Shown here piece by piece: positions 1 to 6,262 of a stretch of DNA of 8,236 nt. Location of the stretch: the NCBI GenBank assembly GCA_903873355.1, contig CAIQOG010000659.1, positions 1-8,236 of the forward strand. Direction: 5' to 3'. The translations under genes were made by a program, and so were the position numbers. This DNA is from an uncultured Bacteroidales bacterium (GTDB lineage: Bacteria > Bacteroidota > Bacteroidia > Bacteroidales > Paludibacteraceae). The notes beneath the pieces were generated by a model. The model worked only from the letters and a program-made list of their open reading frames with translations. It was not told the DNA's origin and did not search any database. Positions within the stretch are counted from its first letter, which is position 1, and every line of letters begins with the position of its first letter.

Positions 1-973
1 ATACACCTTCACCTTTACCGTGAATAAATACAATTTTTTGTCCTTTACGGTTTTTATTCTCGGTGAGTACTTCATGAAATTTATCTAACTGGCATTGAAG
101 CATGGCTGCGTTCGAAAGTCCGGCAGTTGTGTCGAGCAATTCATTGATATGTAAGTCTATTTCAATGGTTTCGGCTATCTGAGGGCGTTTAATAATGCGT
201 GGACGACCGCTTTCTTCCTTCGAAAACATGGCTTGTTTGATTTCTTCCGGCGAAATGTCAGCTAATTTCTGAATTTCTGCTTCCGTTTCTTTTTCCGAAC
301 AAATACCAATCATCATAGCCGGCTCGTCGAAATAATCATTTTCCACAAAACTATGAAGTTTATAGAATTTTACGGCATTGATTTTCAAACTGGTATCTAT
401 AACATCCTGAGGACTATACTTTTTCCCTTGTTTAAAGGGAATCAGTTGCACACGAATCCGTTCCCATGAACTCAATTGTTCTTTTAAAATTTCAGCCAAC
501 AATTCCTGCATGTTTGGTTCAATCAGTCCGTTGGCTGCACTTCTGAGGTTATCATTCTCACCAATTATAACGTTATAAAACAGAAAGTAATTACTGTCAT
601 TCACCAGATAACACTCGTACGAAGTAGTTTGCAACTGTTTGATATCAGTAGGAAAGAAAGCTAATAAAACTTTCAGGTTTTCGCCTTCGGGAGTTTCCAG
701 GACAGGTTCGGGAGTTGTTGTTATTTGGCTGATTGGTTGACTGATTGATTGGTTAACTACCGGAGGAATAATTGAATTTGTTTTGAAATCTTTTACCGGA
801 AAGTTTGTTTTTTCATTTACCACACCCACCATAACACATTCACGTTCAAAAACCGGTATCTCAAAACCATCTGCATCTTCCACATAGAGCATTTTCTTTG
901 TTTCATCAACGCGTACAACCACACCACCGCCCACTGCGTTCAGAAAACGCACTGTATCACCTTTTTTAATCAT
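1..973 (-). CDS. DUF2027/Smr-domain protein (C-terminus cut by window edge)
   Basis: The open frame runs leftward from ATG at 973 with no stop for 324 codons, to the window edge. The N-terminus (residues 1-50, starting MIKKGDTVRFLNAVGGGVVV) looks like a small KOW/SH3-like beta barrel. A low-complexity Ser/Gln/Pro/Thr linker follows at about 65-90, and a larger alpha/beta region follows at about 90-240 (the DUF2027 part). The last visible residues, KIVFIHGKGEGV, are the conserved HGxGxG motif of the Smr domain found at the C-terminus of MutS2. Smr domains in other proteins bind or nick branched nucleic acid. The role of the DUF2027 fusion, which is confined to Bacteroidetes as far as I know, is not established. 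About 20-30 residues are probably missing off the left edge. The start is supported by a good promoter 37 bases upstream and by the good N-terminal fit. It is transcribed away from the lipoprotein gene and looks monocistronic at this end. Confidence 0.85.
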   Translation of the reverse strand, partial: MIKKGDTVRFLNAVGGGVVVRVDETKKMLYVEDADGFEIPVFERECVMVGVVNEKTNFPVKDFKTNSIIPPVVNQSISQPISQITTTPEPVLETPEGENLKVLLAFFPTDIKQLQTTSYECYLVNDSNYFLFYNVIIGENDNLRSAANGLIEPNMQELLAEILKEQLSSWERIRVQLIPFKQGKKYSPQDVIDTSLKINAVKFYKLHSFVENDYFDEPAMMIGICSEKETEAEIQKLADISPEEIKQAMFSKEESGRPRIIKRPQIAETIEIDLHINELLDTTAGLSNAAMLQCQLDKFHEVLTENKNRKGQKIVFIHGKGEGV

Positions 974-1009
974 TGTTTTATTACTTTGTTATTATTTTAT
1001 TTATAATAG

Positions 1010-1040
1010 CAAAGGTAAGCATTTTAAGTCATTACTTCAA
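1010..1040 (-). promoter_or_regulatory. Bacteroidetes-type promoter of the DUF2027/Smr gene
   Basis: On the minus strand, TTG (1040-1038), 20 bases, then TACCTTTG (1017-1010) matches the Bacteroidetes primary sigma pattern of a -33 TTG and a -7 TAnnTTTG. Transcription would begin near 1003, giving a leader of about 30 bases before the ATG at 973. The same spacer length occurs at the guaA promoter in this window. Confidence 0.7.
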
Positions 1041-1378
1041 TTTTAGACTGAAATTCTACATGAGAATACATACTCTCTTGAAATGCTTTTTGAAGAAAAT
1101 ACTAACAACAAATGAGTAATTTTACACTTGGTTTATATCATTTTCCTGTACTTCTACTTAAAATCATTAACTGTTTGATAATCAGACAAGAAATTTACTT
1201 TGTAGATCTTTAACTATTTAATCCGGTGAAAATTCATTTACAATTTAAACAAATTATTTATTTTTGTAAAATTAAAAATTTTAAAGATAATAAATTTTTA
1301 GTTGGAGTCCAGAAACCAAGTGATAAAAAACGGGGCGAATCCGAAAAGCCAAAAGAGTAGGAAATTAAATAATTTATT
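1041..1378 (+). other. AT-rich leader and control region of the lipoprotein gene
   Basis: These 338 bases hold no convincing gene. Two candidate -7 boxes face the lipoprotein. TATTTTTG at 1259-1266 fits TAnnTTTG exactly but has no TTG 20 bases upstream. TTTG at 1174-1177 followed by TTACTTTG at 1195-1202 has a recognisable -33 but a one-base-short -7. Either would give a leader of about 100-170 bases, long for a Bacteroidetes gene. Within it, 1331-1360 is a GC-richer, purine-rich patch in otherwise very AT-rich DNA. No Shine-Dalgarno sequence sits at normal distance from the ATG; the only G-rich string (GTAGG) ends 17 bases before it. Confidence 0.5.
1295..1329 (+). other. imperfect stem-loop in the lipoprotein 5' leader
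   Basis: TTTTTA (1295-1300) can pair with TAAAAA (1324-1329), and TTGG (1302-1305) with CCAA (1316-1319). This leaves a small internal loop and a 10-base apical loop. The element sits 50 bases before the start codon and inside the predicted transcript. It is too weak and too far from a U-tract to be a normal terminator. It may be a structured leader element or chance in AT-rich DNA. Confidence 0.3.
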
Positions 1379-2035
1379 ATGAAAATTTTAAAAACATTTT
1401 GTCTAATTATTTTTTTATCTTTAGTGTTAGTTGGTTGTGAAAATGCGGATGTAACCTTAGATGGAACATTACATGGTACAATTGACAGCTATTCTTCTAC
1501 CTCCTTCAATGTCGTAAAATATATTGACCTTCAAAGTAGCTCAGAAACAGTATTAGGAAGTTGCACTCCCGAAAGTTCCGGAAAATTTAGCATGACTTTA
1601 TCTGTTCCAAGTTTGTCAACACTCGCAAATGCGCAGTCCGGAATATCTGTAAGCGATAAATCTGCACAAATAGGAATGGGTGGAGTTCTTGGGGCTTATA
1701 AAAATGCAAATCTCGCCGGTTATCTTATTAAAACAAATTTAACATCGTTTAGTGGTTCTATCACTGAAATAAATGGTAGTTTAGCTTTGTTTATGTATTC
1801 AGACAGAAATGTAACATTAAAAGGTTCATTCAGTTCAGGGACTACGACTGAATCTTATGATCTGAATCTAAAGAAAGGTTGGAATGAAGTAAACTTTAAA
1901 ATGAACATGTCTTCAACAACATCTACAGTATCAATAACAGGAACTGTTCCATCTGATTTAAAATGGAAATTCTTCTCAGCATCATCTTCACAAACAATAA
2001 TCAAAAAGTTGAATGTAAGAGGCATGAAACTGTAA
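1379..2035 (+). CDS. small predicted lipoprotein, function unknown
   Basis: The 218-residue product starts with Lys residues and a hydrophobic stretch, then the lipobox L17-V-G-C20. It should therefore be cut by signal peptidase II and lipidated on Cys20. The residues after Cys20 (E-N-A-D) include acids, which in Bacteroidetes can favour export to the outer face of the outer membrane, but this is not the clear Lys/Asp/Glu-run signal. The mature part (about 198 residues) is rich in Ser, Thr, Gly and Asn, with alternating hydrophobic residues suggesting a beta-sandwich or barrel-like fold. A second Cys lies at 62, and there is a GWNEV motif at about 157-161. I do not recognise a family. It stands alone between divergent and convergent neighbours, with its own leader, and ends at a strong shared terminator. 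The codon use and signal sequence support a real gene. Confidence 0.8.
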   Translation: MKILKTFCLIIFLSLVLVGCENADVTLDGTLHGTIDSYSSTSFNVVKYIDLQSSSETVLGSCTPESSGKFSMTLSVPSLSTLANAQSGISVSDKSAQIGMGGVLGAYKNANLAGYLIKTNLTSFSGSITEINGSLALFMYSDRNVTLKGSFSSGTTTESYDLNLKKGWNEVNFKMNMSSTTSTVSITGTVPSDLKWKFFSASSSQTIIKKLNVRGMKL

Positions 2036-2080
2036 AACTTCACTATGGGTCAATAAAATTGAATCCTTATTCTGCGATAT

Positions 2081-2118
2081 TAAACAAAAAGGCATTTGTA
2101 AAAATGCCTTTTTGTTTA
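2081..2118. terminator. bidirectional hairpin terminator between convergent genes
   Basis: TAAACAAAAAGGCATTT (2081-2097) pairs perfectly over 17 bp with 2102-2118 around the tetraloop GTAA. The stem core GGCAT/ATGCC is flanked by A/T runs, so each strand has a T-rich 3' side (TTTTTGTTTA on both). It lies 46 bases after the lipoprotein stop and 20 bases after the response regulator stop, and can serve both. Confidence 0.85.
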
Positions 2119-2137
2119 GAGAAGTAGTTGGTTTTGT

Positions 2138-2833
2138 TTATTCTTCTACTTTCGTGCAGAAACGATAACCAATACCCGATTCGGTAAGAATGAATTTTGG
2201 ACTGTTGGGATTCGGCTCTATTTTTTTTCGCAATTGACCAACAAAAACACGTAGATATTGTGATTGCTGGGTGTAGCCTGGTCCCCAGATTTGTTTAAGA
2301 ATGTACTGGTGGGTAAGTACTTTTCCGTCGTTTTTGGCGAGTAAAGTAAGTAATGAATATTCTGTTGCAGTAAGTTTTAATGGTTCATTATCAATAGTCA
2401 CTGTTCTGGCAGTCAGGTCAATACTTAGATTGTCAAATTCAAGTTTCTGAACAGTGTTCAGGTTTTGTGTTTGACGGAGTGCCATCCGAATTCGAGCCAG
2501 CAACTCACCTGTTCGGAATGGTTTGGTCAGGTAATCATTTGCACCATTATCCAGCGCTTTCACAATATCTTCTTCTGAGCTTCGAACAGAAAGAATGATA
2601 ATGGCGCCAAGATACCACTCACGAAGCTTTTTCAGCACGTTCTGACCGTCATCGTCGGGTAAGCCTAAGTCAAGAATTATTAAATCGGGTGGATGAACTA
2701 CTGAAAACGAAATACCTTCTTTAGCTGTGGAAGCTGACATGGTATTGTAATCGTAGCTGTTGAGCGTGATTTCCAGCAATTTACGAATCTGTACTTCGTC
2801 GTCAATAATCAGAATGTTCATTTTTGTACTCAT
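2138..2833 (-). CDS. kdpE: KdpE-like OmpR/PhoB-family response regulator
   Basis: This DNA-binding regulator of 231 residues has a receiver domain at about 5-120. The acidic pocket is D11-D12, the phosphoacceptor D55 (LILDLGLPDDDG), the switch residue S82 and the conserved Lys K104 (TKPF). A winged-helix domain follows at about 130-228, ending FILTESGIGYRF. The stretch WGPGY through LRVFVGQLRKKIE is close to the KdpE recognition-helix region, closer than to PhoB or OmpR. The partner is the kinase gene 27 bases upstream, which should phosphorylate D55. AGGAG lies only two bases before the ATG at 2833. The alternative ATG at 2821 (residue 5) has an A-rich upstream and would start right at the conserved beta strand, so the true start is uncertain by four residues. 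No kdpFABC genes are visible here; the likely target is the co-transcribed transporter, which is inference. Confidence 0.9.
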   Translation of the reverse strand: MSTKMNILIIDDEVQIRKLLEITLNSYDYNTMSASTAKEGISFSVVHPPDLIILDLGLPDDDGQNVLKKLREWYLGAIIILSVRSSEEDIVKALDNGANDYLTKPFRTGELLARIRMALRQTQNLNTVQKLEFDNLSIDLTARTVTIDNEPLKLTATEYSLLTLLAKNDGKVLTHQYILKQIWGPGYTQQSQYLRVFVGQLRKKIEPNPNSPKFILTESGIGYRFCTKVEE

Positions 2834-2860
2834 AACTCCTGAATTTGACGGCGAAGTTAA

Positions 2861-4030
2861 TTAATTTTCTTCAGAGTTTTTCTTTTTTACCTTCGGAATA
2901 TAGATGTCTGATAAAGTTTCGTACTCAGCATTCTTTTTTATGGCAATTTCTGAAAAGTCCATAAAGTCATTTAGCTCCAATGCTTCTGTTGGAATTTCAA
3001 TCGTAAATTTCGCACCGGTTGGAATATTATTTTCAACCTTTACCTTACCATCATGAGCCTCAACAAAACCTTTTACTATAGATAATCCAAGTCCCGTTCC
3101 TCCGGTAGTTTTTGCAGAAGAACGATAGAATTTTGAAAACAGCAATCTAAGTTCATCATCAGTAAAACCCCTGCCGTTATCAGCAATGCTGATAGTCAGC
3201 ATTTTTTTATTATAAGATGCTGATATTTCGATAGTTGAATCCGCTGGTGTATAAAGCGTTTCGTTATGAAGAATGTTGAATAAAGATTGTTCAATTAAAC
3301 CGAAGTCAAATTTTAAAACAGGAATATCCTCCTGAATGTTCAGAATTACTTTATGCGTAGAGAGTTCGGACACCAGGCGGCTCAAAGGACTGTTTATCAA
3401 TTCGCTGACATCACACCAATCGGGATTGATATTCAATATTCCCGATTCCAGCCGCTGCATATTCAACAGATTGTCAATCAGACGGTTCAGTCGAAAAGCT
3501 GCAATCGAAATTTCGCCAAAAAGTTTTGTTTTGTCAGTTTCTGAAATGTTCGAATCTTTTTGCAGCAAATTATCCGAAGCTCCAACAATAGTTGCTATCG
3601 GTGTGCGTAGCTCATGAGAGATTGAATTAAACAAGGTTTTGTAAAGTTTGAGTGTGTTACTGCGTTCTTCTTTTTGCAGTTCCAGTTTTTCCAATGCTCT
3701 TACTTTTGATGTTAATACACCGTTTACCAATGCAATTACAAAATACATGAGCAGCAACAAAACGTCTTCCGAATTTCCAACATGAAAGGTGAAATGTGGT
3801 GGAATGAAGAAGAAATCCCAAATTAAAGCACTTAAAGTAGCAGCTGCCAATATAGGATACAGCGTGAAAAACATCGATAGTATTGACACAGTGGCCAATA
3901 GGAGTAATGCTACACTATGATAACCTATATAATCAACACTTGCATAACAAATCAATGCCACAACAATAACAGATAAGTTGCTTACAACGAACTGTTTAAA
4001 TATACTTTGTTTGAAAAAATCAAGTTTCAT
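2861..4030 (-). CDS. short KdpD-like sensor histidine kinase (DUF4118 + HisKA + HATPase)
   Basis: The 389-residue membrane kinase has four hydrophobic segments at about 14-30, 38-50, 54-70 and 89-106. They match the DUF4118 four-helix membrane domain of KdpD, including WDFFFIPPHFTFHV at 71-84. A helical linker follows, then HisKA with H139 in SHELRTP, and the ATPase domain. That domain has an N-box around N252/N256, a G1 box DNGRG (284-288), an F-box (LLFSKFYR) and a G2 box GGTGLGLS (310-317). Full KdpD has about 890 residues and begins with a KdpD/Usp cytoplasmic sensor region; here the protein starts directly at the membrane domain, so that region is absent rather than broken. The N-box reads HNETLYTP where ENAxKYTP is usual, and about 40 charged residues follow the ATPase domain. 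It lies between the transporter gene (29 bases) and the regulator gene (27 bases), probably in one transcript. The KdpD-type assignment is firm; the stimulus is unknown. Confidence 0.88.
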   Translation of the reverse strand: MKLDFFKQSIFKQFVVSNLSVIVVALICYASVDYIGYHSVALLLLATVSILSMFFTLYPILAAATLSALIWDFFFIPPHFTFHVGNSEDVLLLLMYFVIALVNGVLTSKVRALEKLELQKEERSNTLKLYKTLFNSISHELRTPIATIVGASDNLLQKDSNISETDKTKLFGEISIAAFRLNRLIDNLLNMQRLESGILNINPDWCDVSELINSPLSRLVSELSTHKVILNIQEDIPVLKFDFGLIEQSLFNILHNETLYTPADSTIEISASYNKKMLTISIADNGRGFTDDELRLLFSKFYRSSAKTTGGTGLGLSIVKGFVEAHDGKVKVENNIPTGAKFTIEIPTEALELNDFMDFSEIAIKKNAEYETLSDIYIPKVKKKNSEEN

Positions 4031-4059
4031 GGCTGTGTGTTTTTATATAGTCCGTAAAT

Positions 4060-6078
4060 TTATTTATAATTATTTACCTGCAATGCTTTTCTCAATGAAA
4101 TCGGAATAATAATCGTGGTCAGACCAAGTTTATACAAGCGGCGTTGTATTGAGAAAATTGTAAAGTTATGCAATAATCTTGATGCCCGATATGTTCCGCT
4201 AAACACCAATTGTCCGCCGATGAAAGTTGTATTATGGTATGTTTCAGTGATTTCCGGCACAATTTTAAGCACTTCTTCCGCCACATCCGTTCCAATAGCA
4301 TACCGATATTCTGCATTATAACCCAATTGTTTAATTAAATATACATATTTGCTCAAATCCTGCTGAATATTTTCAGTTATTGTTTCTACTACAGCACCCT
4401 GATGAAAACTATCTGCATCTACAATTCCAACCTGAATAAATACAAAGTTTTTATAAACATCTTTGAATTTACTCAAAATTTTAAACAACGAATATAAACC
4501 TATACCTGTATAGCCATTGACCAGTATTACTGCAGTCATGTCTGTGTAGTCTATTTCTGTGGTTTTCGATTTACGGGTCAGGTTTTTATTTAGTTCGGCA
4601 ATAGTTTCAGGCATTTTCGAATTCATAATTTTTTGAATCCGACCAATTTCCTTTCCAATTTTATTATAATGACCCTTAATATAAAGTGCTAGTCCAACTA
4701 AAGCCCCGGTAATAAGGATAGTAATCCAACCACCTTCGTCAAATTTCATTACAATTACAGTAAATAAAATAAATGTCGTCAAAAGGAAACCAGTTCCGTT
4801 TATCAGCAATTTTCCCAGCCATCTTTTATCTTCATTTCGTACCTGAAACCAGTGTTTTACCATACCAAACTGTGATAATGAGAAGGTAATAAACACATTG
4901 ATACTATAAAGTACAACCAGGAAGGCAACCGACGCTTTCGACATCCAAATAACAAAATAAGCTGCAATTCCCATAATTAAAATTCCGTTTTGAGAAACTA
5001 AACGGTCGCTCAGCATGGAGAAACTGCGTGGTAACCAAGAATCGTGAGCCATGTTTGACATTACACGAGGTCCATCGAGGAAGCCGGTTTGAGCTGCTAC
5101 AAACAATAAAGCAGCTTCCGAAATAAGTGTTACATAAAGAAAAGTTTGACCGAAAACTGGATTCCAGTTAGCAATGGCAGTCGTAATCAAAACTGCATTC
5201 ATTGTTTTTCCGGGTTGCAAATGAACTCCAAAAAGGAAATAAGAAATAATCAATCCAAGTACAGCTGCAGATAACGAAATAGCCAACAAACGCATGGTTT
5301 TGATAGCCGTTTTTACACGTGGCTCACGCAAGTTTGGAATCCCGTTACTTACCGCCTCGATACCTGTATATGTACCAGCCCCCATACTATAGGCTTTCAT
5401 AATTAGAAATATCGTTCCATAAATACCCAGATTTTTGACTGTTCCTGTCAACTCATGACCGGTTTGAGTGGCCACAGAATGCAATTGTGAAGCGTGTGTT
5501 GTGAATGCATAGGCAATCAGGAAAATATGTGAAAGCAGGAAAATTACAAAGATTGGAGTAAGTGCGGTTACCGATTCTTTCACTCCACGTAAATTCAGTA
5601 TGGTAAGCACCACTAAAATTGATAATGCAAAAGCTACTTTATAGCTCTGATATTCAAAAGGTAGAAAACTAAAAATAGCATCAGCACCACTGGAAACCGA
5701 AATAGAAATAGTTAATATATAGTCGATTAGCAGTGCACAACCTGAAATCATGCCGACATTGGGAGAAATCAACCGACTGGCAACCAGATAACCACCACCA
5801 CCGTGAGGAAATAATTTGATAATCTGAGAATAACTGGTACTGATAATAAATATAGTCACCATAGTTATTAACCCTACTATAATCGACAGATTGACGTGAA
5901 CGCCCAGCGTTTTATAGATTTCTTCAGGTCCGTAACACGAAGACGAAAGTGCATCAGAACCGAGTCCTACCCAGGCAAAAAATACAATCAATGAAATGTG
6001 TCTGAACGTCGAGCTATCCTTTAAATCTAAAGGATTTCCAATAACTGTCTTTTTTACTTTACCAATAACATTTGTCAT
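4060..6078 (-). CDS. KimA/KUP-like potassium transporter of the APC superfamily
   Basis: The protein has 672 residues: a membrane core of about 12 helices (residues 30-465) and a cytoplasmic C-terminal domain (about 510-672). The core follows Bacillus subtilis KimA (YdaO) closely from memory. It has GSDALSSSCYGPEEIY (40-55), FPHGGGGYLVASR, LLIDYILTISISVSSGADAI (116-135), YTGIEAVSNGIP and AAQTGF. The positions I recall as potassium-binding in KimA (D36, Y43, D117, T121, S125, T230, E233, Y377) correspond to D42, Y49, D119, T123, S127, T238, E241 and Y391, and all are conserved. KimA imports potassium with protons and is inhibited by c-di-AMP. The C-terminal domain has Usp-like alternating strands and helices and ends with the KimA-like LHN-F-RL-IPISL pattern; it is about 65 residues longer overall than KimA. 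Genome annotations often label such proteins amino acid permease, but potassium is better supported here, also by the KdpDE-like genes downstream. No c-di-AMP riboswitch is visible upstream. Confidence 0.82.
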   Translation of the reverse strand: MTNVIGKVKKTVIGNPLDLKDSSTFRHISLIVFFAWVGLGSDALSSSCYGPEEIYKTLGVHVNLSIIVGLITMVTIFIISTSYSQIIKLFPHGGGGYLVASRLISPNVGMISGCALLIDYILTISISVSSGADAIFSFLPFEYQSYKVAFALSILVVLTILNLRGVKESVTALTPIFVIFLLSHIFLIAYAFTTHASQLHSVATQTGHELTGTVKNLGIYGTIFLIMKAYSMGAGTYTGIEAVSNGIPNLREPRVKTAIKTMRLLAISLSAAVLGLIISYFLFGVHLQPGKTMNAVLITTAIANWNPVFGQTFLYVTLISEAALLFVAAQTGFLDGPRVMSNMAHDSWLPRSFSMLSDRLVSQNGILIMGIAAYFVIWMSKASVAFLVVLYSINVFITFSLSQFGMVKHWFQVRNEDKRWLGKLLINGTGFLLTTFILFTVIVMKFDEGGWITILITGALVGLALYIKGHYNKIGKEIGRIQKIMNSKMPETIAELNKNLTRKSKTTEIDYTDMTAVILVNGYTGIGLYSLFKILSKFKDVYKNFVFIQVGIVDADSFHQGAVVETITENIQQDLSKYVYLIKQLGYNAEYRYAIGTDVAEEVLKIVPEITETYHNTTFIGGQLVFSGTYRASRLLHNFTIFSIQRRLYKLGLTTIIIPISLRKALQVNNYK

Positions 6079-6117
6079 AAACTAATAACTTTAAAATTGA
6101 ACATATGTACCACGCTG

Positions 6118-6125
6118 CAAAGTTC
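6118..6125 (-). promoter_or_regulatory. weak candidate -7 box for the transporter-kinase-regulator operon
   Basis: The minus strand reads GAACTTTG, one base from TAnnTTTG, about 40 bases before the transporter ATG. No TTG lies 19-21 bases upstream. The rest of the 157-base divergent gap (6079-6235) is AT-rich and shows no other match on this strand. A weak or activator-dependent promoter would fit regulation by the encoded two-component system, but that is inference. Confidence 0.25.
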
Positions 6126-6230
6126 CGACATATTTTATAAATCTGACATAAAGATATTTTGATGATGTATAAAGATTTTATAAAGATTGAAGCTTAAATC
6201 GCCAAATTCAGATATAAAGGGATTTTTTAG

Positions 6231-6238
6231 TACTTTTG
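6231..6238 (+). promoter_or_regulatory. -7 box of the queA promoter
   Basis: TACTTTTG is an exact TAnnTTTG match and identical to the guaA -7 box at 7619-7626. The corresponding -33 position holds TTC (6207-6209) rather than TTG. Transcription would begin near 6245. The box overlaps a TTG codon at 6236 that could otherwise be taken as the queA start, so it argues for the downstream start. Confidence 0.55.
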
Positions 6239-6262
6239 TCTTTCTTTTTTAAACTGTTTTTT

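Noticed and set aside
1112..1213. Small frame of 33 codons on the plus strand in the gap before the lipoprotein.
   Set aside because: It has no recognisable product, ribosome site or good promoter, and it overlaps the candidate promoters of the lipoprotein. It is expected by chance in AT-rich DNA.
1301..1361. Possible c-di-GMP (GEMM) riboswitch, suggested by the GGGCGAAUCC and GAAAAGCC strings.
   Set aside because: The GEMM pairing pattern and the GGGACGCAAAGC-like core are not present, and only 3-4 bp stems can be drawn.
1855..2043. Minus-strand frame of 62 codons opposite the end of the lipoprotein gene.
   Set aside because: It is a shadow of the lipoprotein in another frame. The lipoprotein has a signal peptide, lipobox and its own terminator.
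3336..3617. Plus-strand frames opposite the kinase gene.
   Set aside because: They lie antisense to the conserved HisKA/ATPase coding region, have no protein features and are explained by its codon bias.
4115..4321. Overlapping frames on both strands at the end of the transporter gene.
   Set aside because: The transporter frame here matches the KimA C-terminus, and the other frames show no domain or start signals.
4060..6078. Annotation as a generic amino acid permease.
   Set aside because: The superfamily is right, but the D42/Y49/D119/T238/E241 pattern and the C-terminal domain fit KimA-type potassium transport better, and the neighbours are KdpDE-like.
6079..6235. Possible c-di-AMP (ydaO-type) riboswitch before the KimA-like gene, as in Bacillus.
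   Set aside because: The gap is AT-rich, without the GC-rich pseudoknotted core such a riboswitch needs, and is too short to hold it with a promoter.
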